Part shown: positions 1-10,920 of the stretch, piece by piece | Layout: the number at the start of each line of letters is the position of its first letter | Numbering within the stretch: position 1 is the first letter of the stretch | Assembly: GCA_022457065.1 (NCBI GenBank) | Contig: JAJGBQ010000002.1 | Span: 2,790,001 to 2,854,000 of the forward strand | Direction of reading: 5' to 3' | DNA length: 64,000 nt | Source: Curvularia sp. ZM96 | Taxonomy: Eukaryota; Ascomycota; Dothideomycetes; Pleosporales; Pleosporaceae | Program-made: the position numbers and the translations under genes | Notes under the pieces: generated by a model | Told to the model about the DNA's origin: nothing | The model's input: only the letters and a program-made list of their open reading frames with translations | Databases searched by the model: none

Positions 1-1821
1 AGTGACAGTGACGGTAGCGTAAGATGTCGCCGTCATAGTCGCAGTAACGGCGCTCGGCATAGGGGCAACTACGACGTCTGTAGGCAGTTGGAGCATGTGA
101 GCAGTGGAAGCCTCTTGTTGAATCGAGTGCATGCTCACGGTCAGGTACATGACGGCAGCTCCGAGCAGGAGGATGACCATGTTGCGCTTGTCACCCATAA
201 GGACAAGCGCGTAGTTCTTGAGAAGTGTACTGAGTGGAACCTCAGACGACAAGCGTGAGCGAGAGGCTTGTTGGCGTGCAGCCTCCTTTTCCTTGACAGC
301 GTTCTCTAAAGCACGGAGACGATCAGCAACAGCATCGGATTCAGCGAGTGCCTTGGCTTCCAACTCCAGACGAACAGCCTCTTTAGCCTCCTCCAGCTTG
401 GCTTGGAGGTCCTCCTCAAACTTCTTCTTCTCGGCGGCCTTTTCTTCAATGCTTCGTCGCAGTGCGGCAGCAGCCTCTTCGAAGCTCTTTTGCAACTCGG
501 CTTCTTCCTGGCGCTTCTTCTCGTTTGCCTCCTCTTCAAGAATCTTGGCCTTGGCAGCGGCTTCTTGTATCTGCCGCTGGAGTTCGACAGTGTACTGCTG
601 CTTGCGCTTGTCTGCCTCAAGTTCCTCGCGTGCTCGCTTCTCCAAGGTCTTGCGGACTTCTTCTGGGATCCAGGGATGGATCTCAACGTCGCAGCGTTCC
701 ATGTCGTTCCAGCACGCACCCCATGCCGCAGCGCGCATCAGTCCGTTGGCAGCGTAGATCTTGATGTCCCATTTCCTTGTGCCGGCACCAATACCCTTGC
801 CTGGCTTCTTAAGCTGGCGGTGGCAGTCAATACACATGCTGTGGTCGCCGTTGGCAGATGTATTGCTGCCCTCGGTAAGTGTTCCTCCACTCATCCGGCT
901 GCCTCGTCCTGTGTTCTCGTCACCAATGCTTGCTGTGTCATCGTCATCCTCCCTGTCATCCTCGTCCTCGGGCGGCACAAAGTGTCCGCAAGGAAGTATT
1001 CGAGGTGTTTTGAGCTCAAGGCTCTCGAGAATGCGTTCCTCCAGCAGGTCGTACTCGTCCCTCGGGTGCGGGATGAGAAGACCGCGGCGCATCAGAATGA
1101 TGTCCTGAAGCTTCTCCTCCAAGAGCTTGTAGTTCTCGACTAGCCATTCAGGCATGATCCTTGCCATGATATCGTGCGAGTAGGGTAGCTGCATGGGCAG
1201 GATGGTAACGTGCAGCAGAACGAGCGGAGCTTGCTGTGGAACAGGCATGGGCCTTGGACTGTGTGGTTCCCTTATGCTCCTCCTCCTAGAGCCAGAGTGT
1301 CTTGAACCCGGTGTCTCCGCGCCGGCATTTCTGTTTGGCGTAGTCAGCTTGTACGATGCCTTCAGTCGCTCGTGCGAAGACTGGTGTGCTAGCAGCGGCG
1401 GAGGCGACGACATTTGCATTGCGCGTACAGAGTCTGAGTTTCGGAATCGTGGGCGCTCTTTGCGAGCTCGTGCGCCAACTTCATTAGCTGGCAGAATGAC
1501 GGGCTTTGAGGTTATGGACGACTCCGAGGGAATGGCCGAAACGAAACTATAGTGTGACGACATGCGTTGCTGCGAGCCTGGCCGTGATGTGTAGGAGCTT
1601 CGGTAGGGCTGGGGCTCGTCTTCGGGCTCTTCGGATTGCTGCTGTTGCTGGAGCTCGATGCTATGGACAACGTCGTTAGGGAAGGAACGCTCCGAGTGAA
1701 AAGAATCGCCTTCTTCATAGATGTCGGTCGGAGACAAGGGTTCGCGATCCTGTGGGTCCTCATAGACGGCAAAAGAGGTAAGGCCTGCCGGCTGGGGGGC
1801 GGGGTGGTGCATGGTAGTCAT
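1..1821 (-). CDS. Coiled-coil protein with C-terminal membrane segment, 3' end outside the window
   Basis: One open frame runs from an ATG at 1821 to the left edge (607 codons, no stop). The first ~250 residues are Ser/Pro/Gln-rich and look disordered. A Leu/Glu-rich stretch follows, then two Cys/His clusters (CGH at about 278-280, CIDCH at about 330-334), which could bind a metal. Next is a compact Trp-containing segment (KWDIKIY...WGACW...IHPWIPEEV). A long charged Ala/Glu/Lys coiled coil covers about 385-535. One hydrophobic helix lies at about 548-565 (motif NMVILLLGAAVMYL), followed by a Thr/Ser-rich tail that leaves the window. I do not recognise a named family. The architecture suggests a protein anchored in an internal membrane with its coiled coil in the cytosol or nucleoplasm. 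The start is supported by continuous coding upstream of the conserved-looking core; a second ATG lies three codons downstream. Confidence 0.8.
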   Translation of the reverse strand, partial: MTTMHHPAPQPAGLTSFAVYEDPQDREPLSPTDIYEEGDSFHSERSFPNDVVHSIELQQQQQSEEPEDEPQPYRSSYTSRPGSQQRMSSHYSFVSAIPSESSITSKPVILPANEVGARARKERPRFRNSDSVRAMQMSSPPPLLAHQSSHERLKASYKLTTPNRNAGAETPGSRHSGSRRRSIREPHSPRPMPVPQQAPLVLLHVTILPMQLPYSHDIMARIMPEWLVENYKLLEEKLQDIILMRRGLLIPHPRDEYDLLEERILESLELKTPRILPCGHFVPPEDEDDREDDDDTASIGDENTGRGSRMSGGTLTEGSNTSANGDHSMCIDCHRQLKKPGKGIGAGTRKWDIKIYAANGLMRAAAWGACWNDMERCDVEIHPWIPEEVRKTLEKRAREELEADKRKQQYTVELQRQIQEAAAKAKILEEEANEKKRQEEAELQKSFEEAAAALRRSIEEKAAEKKKFEEDLQAKLEEAKEAVRLELEAKALAESDAVADRLRALENAVKEKEAARQQASRSRLSSEVPLSTLLKNYALVLMGDKRNMVILLLGAAVMYLTVSMHSIQQEASTAHMLQLPTDVVVAPMPSAVTATMTATSYATVTVT

Positions 1822-2788
1822 AGCGGCTGGCCTCTGCTCGTTGCTGGTACGACTGTAAGAGAGGCAGATGCAAACGCAGGCTCAGTGCTGGAGGGTGGGA
1901 AGGTGGTTCTCTACTGAGGGAAAGTGAAGCAAGAGGATGCCAGGGATGCCATTGTGAATTTCACTGCGATGCAGCGCTTGAGTGCGTGGTCACTCGATGG
2001 GTACAATCTGACGAGGTTGGGACACTAGTGGCATGTGCTGGCGACGTGTCAGAAGAGTGCTGGCGATTGTTTACCTCACCGACAGTCTTGGTGGGGCCGT
2101 TGCTGTGCGCGTAGCCGGATCAGTGTGCTAAACGGCACGTAGCCTCTCCCAGCCCCATACTTTCCCTGCCACCCTGCAACCCTCACTGGATAGCCTGCTG
2201 CTCCGTCTCCAGCGTACCCATCTGTTTGCTGGTCACGCACATGAACGATTGGCCTTTGAGAGCATGCAGCCCTCTCTCTATGCGTCTATGCAGCCTCACG
2301 TTGCAATAGCTCGGCGGATTTCTTGGACCCTTTGTCGTAGGCGCCGCTGGCGAGGGGCACCAGGCGTCGGCCCGTGCCTAGAAAGCCCTGAGAATACTGG
2401 TAGAGAGTACCAATCACGTGACGCGTCCCTCACCATATACCATTTGCAACCTATCAGTATCGCCGCACACCGTATTATCAAACTCGACGATTCCTTGTCC
2501 CTGCAATTCGTCGAGCAGAGGGCCTGGCCATTGGTCTGGCCATTGTCAATCAAAGCGACTAGCACACCGCCGCACTGGTCATGTGCACCTGCATTTCACA
2601 CAGATTGTCTCAGAACATGTGAATGTTGAACGTTGAATGCTGTCATGGATGAATAATACACAGTGCGAGCAATGGCAGCAAAATCAAAAGCAAATACAAC
2701 ACAAGGTTTGGTCTCTTGCTAACAATCGTATGCACATGCCTCTAAATGAAGACTCTTTCTGTTTCCATATCTGGGAGATTAGGTTCCC
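1822..2788. other. Intergenic: promoter of the coiled-coil gene and 3' side of LHS1
   Basis: No coding pattern is convincing here. The left part is the 5' region of the minus-strand gene ending at 1821. The right 150 bp are AT-richer and fit the LHS1 3' untranslated region. A CCAAT box directly joined to a CACGTG palindrome lies at 2410-2422. Confidence 0.6.
2414..2421. promoter_or_regulatory. TCACGTGA palindrome next to a CCAAT box
   Basis: The eight bases TCACGTGA overlap the end of a CCAAT pentamer (2410-2414). The site is about 590 bp upstream of the ATG at 1821. The core matches the RTCACRTG site bound by Cbf1-type bHLH proteins in yeasts. Binding here is inference. Confidence 0.45.
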
Positions 2789-5700
2789 CTACAGCTCGTC
2801 CTTCTCCTTGCTCTTCTCTGTGGCTTTTTCCAGTGCGGCAAGGATCTCCTCTGCTGTGGCATCTTCGCCAATGTTCAGCTTCTTCAGGATGCTGTCCTTC
2901 TCACCACTCTTCTCGCCCTTGATACCCGCCTTCTTGAGCGCCTCCTGTAGCTTCTCCTCGCTTGCGCCATTGCTGGCCTTTTCAGTCTCCTTGGTACCAG
3001 CGTTAGTCTTGGTAGCAGGCTTCTTGGCCTTCTTAGTCTTGTTCTTTGGCTTGGTCGTCTTGGACTTTTCCTGCTTCGGGGGCTTGAAATGCCTCATCTT
3101 CTTCATCATCATCTCCATAACCACATCATCCAGCTTCTTCTTCTCTGCCTGAACCTCCTTGGCGCTAAAAGCAGGGTCGTCCGTGACGCTGAGCTTGCTC
3201 TGCTTAGCCTCATTCTCATCGAGCCAGGCTTGAGCCTTAGCAGCAGCATCCTGGACAGCCTTCAGATCAGACTCGGTGTAGATGGTGGGTACTTCGGTGA
3301 TCTCAGGCTTGGCGGGTGCTTCCTCGTCGTCGTCGAGCTCGTCCATAGGGTCTGAGGAGGATGGGGATGCAGACGCCTGAGCGACAGCCTCGCTGCTCTT
3401 CGAGCTCTCTGCTATCTGCGTCTTGATCTGGCTATCAACAAGTTGCTCGACTTCCTTGATGTGGGCGATGGTTTCCTTGAGGTCCTTGACAGCCTCTGGG
3501 CGCTTGGATGCTTCACTCTTGCGGTTGAGAATAGGCTTGACGATATCTTCGAGCTCCTTGAGCTTGCTCCGGAGAGTTTGCTCGTCTGCGTCTGCACCTT
3601 CAGAGTAGAGCCAATCTGAGGCAGCACTGAGCTTCTCCTCGAGAGTAGAGCGAACCTCCGAAGTGGACACGCCGATGAACGAATCGTCCTCAAGGTAGTC
3701 GCGCGCACGGTATGTAAAAGCTTCCAACGAGTTCAGAACCTCTTCACGAGCGCGGCGAGCCTTGTCAGATGAATCAAAAGCGGCGAGCCTGTTTGTGTTA
3801 ATCTTCGAAAAAGTGCAACTACCATTGAAAAAGCTTACCTGTCTTGCATTCTCTTGAACTCCTTGCGAGGTACCTTCTTGTAACCCAACTCAGTAACATC
3901 GTAGGTGTGAGCGGACCTAACAACCTTGATCTTCTTCTCAGAAGCTTTAGCAGCATCAGTGCTCTTGGCATCAGTAGATGATGACGAGGAAGCAGAGGCA
4001 GAAGAAGACGACGAGCTGGATGCAGATGAAGAAGAGCTGTCGCCATCTTTGAGAGCCTCTTGGTCCTTTTTGCCGCCCATGCCGAACAAGTTCTTGACGC
4101 CATCAACAATGCCAGCCTTGGGCTCTTCAGATTCAGTTTCGCAGGTGACCCAAGCGGAGAGAACCTCAGGAGTGCCGGTGATGGGACTCAGTCTGACCTT
4201 AACGTAGTTGTTGAAGCTCTCACGGTCACACTTGTCCTCATCAATCAACTTAGTAATAACTCTTGTCAAGTTGCCACTCTTGAAGTGAAGAGTAGGCTCC
4301 TTTGTAATGTCTCCCTTTGGTCCAGGTACAGCCTGGTACATGTTGAATTCAAACTCTCCCATCATTTGGAAAGGCAGGTCCTTGGTAGTGCCAATCTTAG
4401 TGTTGGGCGTGAAGATCTTTTGGTCGCGATCCTTCATGTTGAACATGTACTCGTAGCCGTGGTTGTAGCCTTGGGTGTCCGACTCGCGGATCTCCTTGAC
4501 ACGGAAAGACGGGCTCAAGCCAGCGGCCTTGAAGGCAGCGCCAAAAACAGCGGCTTCATCAGAGTTGACGTTGGCCCTGATTTTGCCCTTGCCTGCAATC
4601 GCCTCAAGACGAGCTTGCACAAAGGGAGTACGGCTCGCGCCACCATGGACAATGACGGAGTCAACATCGGCGAGAGTAAGACCAGCGGCTTCAAGAGCCC
4701 GGTTGATAGGGCCATCAACACGCTCGGCATAAGCTGCAGCGAGCTCCTCGAACTTGGCACGGGTGAGCTTGTACCTGAAGTCTACATCGTCGTAAAAGCT
4801 CTCGAAGAAAGCAGAGGTGTCCTTGTTGGCGCTGAGCATCTGTCGAACCCTCTCCGCCTCCTTGAATAGCTTAGCGGCGGTGCGTCCGTGAGTTTTGACG
4901 CTCTCAGCCGTGATAGATGCGCTCTTTGCCGCGGGAAGCTCGGCAAATGTGGAGACCATGTCGTCAACAATGAGTGAGTTCAATGCATCACCTCCAAGCG
5001 TCCTGTCCCATCCGGTGCCCATGACCTGAACCTCCTGAATCGTCTTGTTGCGCTTGCCTACGTCCTTGACTGAACGACCCTGGAACTTGAGGATGGTTGC
5101 AGAAGCTGAACCAGCGCCCATGTCGAACACCATGTTAATTTCCGGCTTGCCATCTTTGGTGACGTCGGGGAACGTCCTGCCTGTGGCATAGTTGAGACCA
5201 ACAGCCAGACCATCAGACACAATGCTGAGAACCTTGAGGCCCGCCAATCGTGATGCAACTTCCAATGCGCGTCTTTCAGCCACAGTGTAGAAAGCCGGAA
5301 CGGTAAAGACAACCTCTTGAACCTCGTATCCCTTGCCTGCCATTGCTTTTGCGTTCTCCCTGACGTTCTTCAGTTCCATAGCCAGTAGCTCCTCAACCGT
5401 GTACAATTTGTCCTCGGCGAACACGTGGCTCTCGAAGCTGACGGTCGGGCGTCCTTTTGTGGGTGTAATCTCGAGTGCCGGGTATCTTTCCTTGTATGTA
5501 GTAACCGCTTCGTTCTCGCTCGAGACACCCAGGAGGTGCTTCAAGTTGGGGTATACATCGCCAGGGAATCGTGCCTGTAGTGCAATCGCATCGCCACCGT
5601 AGAAGCGTTCGGGATAGGAGCCAGCGGGGAGGGCACCGCCTTTAGATGGCTTGAAGGCGACAGCTGCCGTTTCTTTTCGTTTCGAGTCCTTTGTGAGGAC

Positions 5701-5871
5701 AATCTCGAGAGGGTTACCTGGCTTCACCAGTGCAGCTTTGATGTATTCGGTACCCAGGTCGACCCCGATAATGGCCGATGCAGCGGAGGCGGTCGATGAG
5801 AAGAGGAATGCGAGGCCGAGGAGGATGGTTGCGGGCGAGAGATGACCTCTCCGGCGTCCGGGAGGCGCCAT
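2789..5871 (-). CDS. LHS1: ER lumenal Hsp70-family chaperone (LHS1 / GRP170 / HYOU1 type)
   Basis: Exons are 5871-3839 and 3788-2789 (1010 aa). The 49-bp intron has ends GTAAGC and ACAAACAG, and the join restores R-L-A-A-F. An N-terminal signal peptide (hydrophobic core LLGLAFLF) precedes the Hsp70 ATPase start DLGTEY. Further Hsp70 motifs include GAGSAS, VHGGASRTP and DEAAVFGAAF. A Ser-rich low-complexity linker of about 35 residues separates the substrate-binding part from a long helical, Lys/Glu-rich C-terminal extension. The protein ends in KDEL, an ER-retrieval signal. Family members act as nucleotide-exchange factors for BiP/Kar2 and as holdases in the ER lumen. Length and extension fit Grp170 rather than BiP. 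An in-frame ATG at 5952 would add 27 residues and bury the signal peptide, so the ATG at 5871 is preferred. Confidence 0.93.
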
Positions 5872-6712
5872 GTTGTGTGAGGAAAGAGGCAATGGGTCGC
5901 TGACCGCAGGCGCGGGATGCTTGAGGTGGGATGTGCGGGCTTCGCAGGGCACAGTAGGGTATATAGCGTAGAAGACAGGGGGGGTATCGAAGCGAAGAGA
6001 AGAAGAGAGAAGGAAAGGGAGTCTATCCCAATAAAAAGCGGTGAGAAAAGACGTTGGTCAAACCCGTGGTTCACAGAACGTGGAAATAGGTGGTGGTTTC
6101 GTAGTAAAATGCGGCCAAGAGCTCCCCGGTTCAGAACTATTTGACACCTGGTCTTTCTCAAAAGGCCAGCTTGACGTTTGAGCACCAACCCACGTCACAG
6201 GTTAATAATTAATTTCATGCAAGGCTAAATTCCCCGCCGCCTAGTTCATTTTAGAAAAAGACACATTTAGTTTTGTCTTGCGTCTATAGGGCTGAGTACT
6301 CGATGCGGCGGTTCTCGAGATCCTTGGGCTATCCAGCCAATCACGTCGCCAGGAAGCATGTCTTCGCCGCATTGCACGTCAGCGACACCCTCGGCCTCGT
6401 GAACTGCAGTTGCGCTCCGTCCTCATTATGCTCTACATATGCCCTGAATAACTTGCATTGCCGCCGAGACGTGACTCGTTGAAAGGTGGTAGCGTGTCCT
6501 TTCATATGTGTGTGATCTGTGTGTAGTGCCGGTCCATCATATCCCACGGTTAAACTCCACCAAGCCATCCTTGCCGCCGCGATCGTGAAACTCGGGCTCC
6601 AAAGATTTGGCACTAACAGCCTGACGTTGCGGGAATGCAGCGAGTGCAAGCGGCAATGCGAAAATGGAAGTTGTGAAAATAAGGCCTGTTTTGGGGTTAG
6701 TTGCTAACATCG
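5872..6712. other. Intergenic: LHS1 promoter and sideroflexin 3' side
   Basis: No gene is visible. The part next to 5872 is the LHS1 leader and promoter, with purine/pyrimidine-biased tracts. A TGACGTGG element (minus strand) lies at 6190-6197, next to an AT-rich patch at about 6201-6215. Short frames at 6273-6707 lack coding character. Confidence 0.6.
6190..6197 (-). promoter_or_regulatory. UPRE-like element TGACGTGG upstream of LHS1
   Basis: The minus strand reads TGACGTGG, 319 bp upstream of the LHS1 start codon. This octamer matches the core bound by XBP1/ATF6-type bZIP factors in animals and contains the ACGTG of the yeast Hac1 UPRE-2. A role in inducing this ER chaperone under folding stress is plausible but inferred. 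It differs from the consensus published for Aspergillus HacA. Confidence 0.4.
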
Positions 6713-7858
6713 TCATGCTGCTGCCTTTACTTTTGACTCACCCAAGTTGATGGGAGTCACCATTCTCGGTCTCTGCTTGAGCCACTCTGTCTTCTGTAGC
6801 CTTACGAGAACAAGAGGTGGCAGAACCATGATAGGAGTAGCATTGAGCACTCGGCTCAGCGCTGTCTCCCCCACAGCAAGTGTTGCGGCTTTCTTGCTTT
6901 TACCCAGAGGCTTGACCTCAAGATCACCAGTCTCCACTCTGTGCCTGTCGACCTCCGAGAGCGCCGGGTACACGTCAATGCCCTGCCTGATCTCTTCTCC
7001 ACGCATGAGGAAGACATTGAGCGCTCCTGCTGTAGCGACAGCTGCGAATGGCACCAGACGCCCCGCAATGACTTTGGCATTTGGCGATAAGCTCTTGAGG
7101 CGGGGTACTAGAGCGTTGAGGCCAACAGCAACACCACAAGATGCGCTGACAGCAAGGAGATAAGACTTGACGATGGTCGAGGTCGAGAGAGGGATCGACT
7201 TGTTCGCGTTGGAAAAATTGATTCCGACATTGACTGACTGGTTCGTCACTTGCCAGGCGAGCGTTCCCGCTGTCTGTTTCTGCTCAGTATATTGCCTGTT
7301 CAACCCGATATAGGCTTCCATACCCCAAGGCCTGGTGTGAGCATGCCTGCCGTGACAACCAGATTTGTCAGGACGAAGCACGACATGCGAAACGGCAAGA
7401 AGACTGGCTTTCCCGTGTCTTAGACTCCGTCAGCGCCCATCTCCCTTCAACGCACAATGAATCCAGTAAAGTAGTACCTGGGTGGATTGTGGAGTCAATG
7501 ATCTTCTTTGCATTCCAGAGCTCCGGGGTCATTTCCGCGATCTTGCCCGTCTTGTAGGCGGTGACTAGCTTCTTCGCATTTTCGAGGCCCGCGGCGGATG
7601 TGAGTAACGTCCTGCATCACGTATGGTTAACTCAGGATCCGCTAGAAGACGTCGCGCGCCGAGACAAACAGAGGAGCGGTTGAGAAACTAAAGGTAGTGG
7701 TACTCACTACACCCAAGTCGCGCAGGGAAATCCATTCGATGCGCAATGTCTCACCTAGGGTCTGAAATATTGGCAGAGTGCCGCACGCGACCCCAGTATG
7801 TGCTGAGGTCGAATTGCGACACTGGCAAGTCGCGGTTACCAGGCAGAGAAGACGTCAT
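6713..7858 (-). CDS. FSF1: Sideroflexin, mitochondrial inner-membrane carrier (Fsf1 type)
   Basis: Four exons join in frame: 7858-7755, 7611-7478, 7418-7324 and 7273-6713 (297 aa). Introns are 143, 59 and 50 bp. The N-terminus has the family opening (LPVSQFDLSTYWGRV...ISDPRTLL) and the HPDTGKP signature, with H-P just before intron 2 and the Asp codon split by it. Next come a hydrophobic segment (FRMSCFVLTNLVV) and further hydrophobic helices around NVFLMRGEEI and the C-terminal LNATPIMVLPPLV. Sideroflexins move serine and related solutes across the inner mitochondrial membrane for one-carbon metabolism; human SFXN1 is the studied case and yeast Fsf1 the fungal member. At 297 residues it is slightly shorter than the usual ~320. 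No separate targeting peptide is seen, as expected for this family. Confidence 0.9.
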
Positions 7859-8254
7859 GTCGGTAAGTACACGATGTGTCAGGCCGCAATGGGAATATAA
7901 GAAGTCGTGGACTTGGACGGGGAGAGCGTGAGTCGTGTGGATAATTGTAGGCGGGACGATATCGGCAGCGATGCGCGCGGGAACTAGCCGTAAGCGCGAT
8001 GACTGTATTTTTTGTGGCGCGACCTTAAGTCGACCGTGGAAACCAGAATCTACATCAACGTTTGTCTAGAATGATATAAAGCTTAGATGCGTACATGCAA
8101 AAACGCAGCAACGGATTACAAAAGCCCTCCGATAATTTTCCATCATACAATTGTCAAGCATTATGCGGTATCAACAAACAGCTCCAAAGTTAAAAATCAA
8201 AGCTCTACACGCAGCATCGCTGTATCATGACAGTCCTTTCGTGCTGCTACTTGC
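7859..8254. other. Intergenic: sideroflexin promoter and 3' side of the next gene
   Basis: The right half (about 8050-8250) is AT-richer and fits the 3' untranslated region of the minus-strand gene ending at 8255. The left half is the short sideroflexin promoter. No other element stands out. Confidence 0.55.
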
Positions 8255-10920
8255 TCATTTCTTCTTTTTCTTCGACTGTGGGCTTGAAGGCGAAGTTCCT
8301 AATATGGCGTCGAAGGTTTTACTCGGGTCGCTGCTCGATTCAGGTCTTCCCACAGGCGAGCCGGTAGACATGGGTGGAACAACACCAGGAGGCAACGGGA
8401 GCGCCTCCAGCCCAAGATTCATGACGCTTTCACGGCGTCTGTCGGGGCTCTGGGATCGGTTACGGATGCTGGCCCCCGATGGATCGAGCAGACCAGGAGG
8501 AGGCGGGAGAAGCGAAGCGTGTCCGTTCAACTCTTGCATAGCAGCATTCAGAAGTGTATCGTCGGCCGCCCAAAGTTGCGCTTTCTTCCAGCAATGAGAT
8601 CGTCGGAAGACGCCTTCTACTCCATGTTCGACAATGTCCGCAGGTAAGCTAACCACTTGTGCGCCTCCTGCAACACCGAACCATGTGCGTGTCCGTATCG
8701 TATCTTCCCGAGCCCATGGTACACCGCTGCGAGGTACCTCGCACAAGAAGTACTCGACACCCTCGGTATATTTGACACCAGGTGCATCGACCACCAACAT
8801 GGGCAGCGACTGAATGACTGCATACAAGAATAGCCACTGTCCAGTGCGCAAGTCCCACAGGTCATCTAGCGAAGAGCCCGCGGCTTGCTTGGACTCGAAC
8901 ACACGGAAGGCATCCAAGAAGGGGGTTTGCTGCTCCGCGTCGGCATTGTGCGATTGCTTGAGCAGCTTGGGAATCTCGTCTTTGGATATCTTCTTTCCCC
9001 GCGCTTTCGCATCCTGCTTGGCGTTTCCCGTGTTCGCGCTTGGCAGCGTAGGGTATAGCGGTAAATCAAATGGTATAGGTGGCTGAACTGGCGGGGTACT
9101 GCGGTCGTACTCGCTCAGAACTTTTCTGAGTGTACGTGCGACAATGGATTCGAGGTCTGTGCCTTCGTCCTCGGCGATGAAGCCATCTGCCGTGCGGTTT
9201 GTGAGGTTCTTCCTGTTGACGAGAAGGTCGTAGAGACTCGACATGTCGCGGTATATCTCCAGCAACACTATTCGATTGAGCCCACTTGTCGTGAGGTCGT
9301 TCTTCTTGGACTTGGCCTTGGGGAGCCATGAGCCATATTTATGTCTGTAGTAGTCCAGAATAAACGACCGAGTTGTGTTGAAAGCCGCCCTCCACTTCTT
9401 GAAGCTGATGACCTTACCTTCTGAGGCCATGGCGCTGTTCATGATTCCAGAGAAAATGGCTGGGAATTCAAAGTCTTTCAACTTGCCATTGATGGTAGCT
9501 TCTCGGTTATCGAGATCCATGGCGGCACGCTGGAGTCGTGTCGCAGTCTTGGGGCTGATCATACCGAACTTGGGGGAATTGTATTCCTTGATACTGTCAT
9601 ATTTACCAGCAGCGTGAACGAAGCCTTCGGTGTAGAGGGCCATGGAACGCATCTTTTCGCCTAGCACAATAGTTTCTATAGTCTTTTCGCGGCTATAACG
9701 CACATCGCCGAGGGCCAATTCATCAACATAACAGTCGAAGCTTGAGGCAGCGACTTCTCCAAAAGTAGACCCGTCGACGTTGGAGAAGGCATAGTGGGAC
9801 AGGATGTCTCCTATTCGCATAAAAATGTCGAAGATATCTGAATGGCGTTCAGTTGCGACGAGCGATTGCCCAATGAGGAATGCGAAAAAGTTGCGGTAGG
9901 TGACCAAGGTGTCGACATCCTTGGTATCGAGCTGGTGCTCGTGCGGTGTGATGGCGGAGTCTGAACTCAGCGAGATGGGCATATACAGGTGCTTCTCCGA
10001 GTAGTCATCTTCAACGGCGTCGCTGAGCGCCCGTGAGCCTTTGGACTCGTCGGAGCTGCCTATTTGGCTTTGGTCGGGAGACGCAGTTCTAGACTGATCA
10101 GGGTATGGTTCGCGCGACACGCGGCGTGACGTGCGTTCGGCCAGTTCAAGTGGAGGGACGGCATTGGCGTCACTGTACAGGCTGCCGTGCACGAGGCGTG
10201 TCAGCAGCTGGGAAGCTGCATAGACCGACGAGTCGATGCGGAAGGAAGCGCCTTTGTCTGACGTCCGGGGGAAGAGATAGACGAACGTATCTCCTGTTTC
10301 GTCCCACAGCTCTGGCACCTGTTGTCATGTCAGCATACCCAGCACCACTGTTGTGTACAGCATCGGCAGTCTACCTTTTGGCCATTCAGCAATGCCTTCA
10401 GGTCGTATGCAACCTTGCCCTTGTGTCCAACAATCCATGCAGGGGGGTTTCCCGCCGCATGTCCTGGCTCGTTCGGATCGGCTCCGTTGCCCGGTCCGCC
10501 ACCAAACAACATGCTTTTTCTACGCAGCTTTTTCAGCCTGCCCTCTGGGTTTGGGTCTAAGCTCGAGGTAGAGGCCCGGCTATTGGCCGGACTCGATGGT
10601 CGCGAGGCCACATCAAGCAATGGTGGCGGCTCGAGGGGCTCAAGATCGGCAGGGTCGACCGGATGGAGGGTGTCGCTGGCGGCGAGGGCAGCCTGGTTCG
10701 GCGACTTGGGCGCTGCAGGTTGCTGTGCATGGTCTGGGGTGAGGTGTGTTGCCGACGAGATGCGGTTGCGAACCTTTGTGAGGCGGTTGGGTTCTGATGT
10801 TGGCGCTGGGCTGGTCTTGATAGATACTGAGGAGGCGGCGTCGGACGTGGACGTGGACGAGGATCCGACTGAGAAGAGGCTCGACAGCCGGTGGCTCGCC
10901 TTCTTCTTTTCGCCCAGCAT
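8255..10920 (-). CDS. Large uncharacterised fungal protein (possible DUF8004 family)
   Basis: Exons are 10920-10375 and 10318-8255 (869 aa), with a 56-bp phase-0 intron (GTAGAC..AACAG). The first 150 residues are basic and Ser/Thr/Pro-rich (KKKASHRLSSLFS near the start, RLKKLRRKSMLF near 130). A globular part follows, beginning AWIVGHKGKVAYDLKALLNG and joining to VPELWDETGDTFVYLFPR across the intron, then a mostly helical domain with many aromatic residues. The C-terminal 50 residues are Pro/Ser-rich and end in KKKKK. The ELWDETGD/VYLFP motif recalls a domain of unknown function in large Pezizomycotina proteins, but I cannot confirm the family name from sequence alone. No signal peptide or membrane segment is present, so a cytosolic or nuclear location is likely. 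Confidence 0.8.

Noticed and set aside
4060..4869. 269-codon open frame antisense to LHS1
   Set aside because: It lies wholly within the LHS1 coding exon, has no domain and is explained by codon bias of the sense strand.
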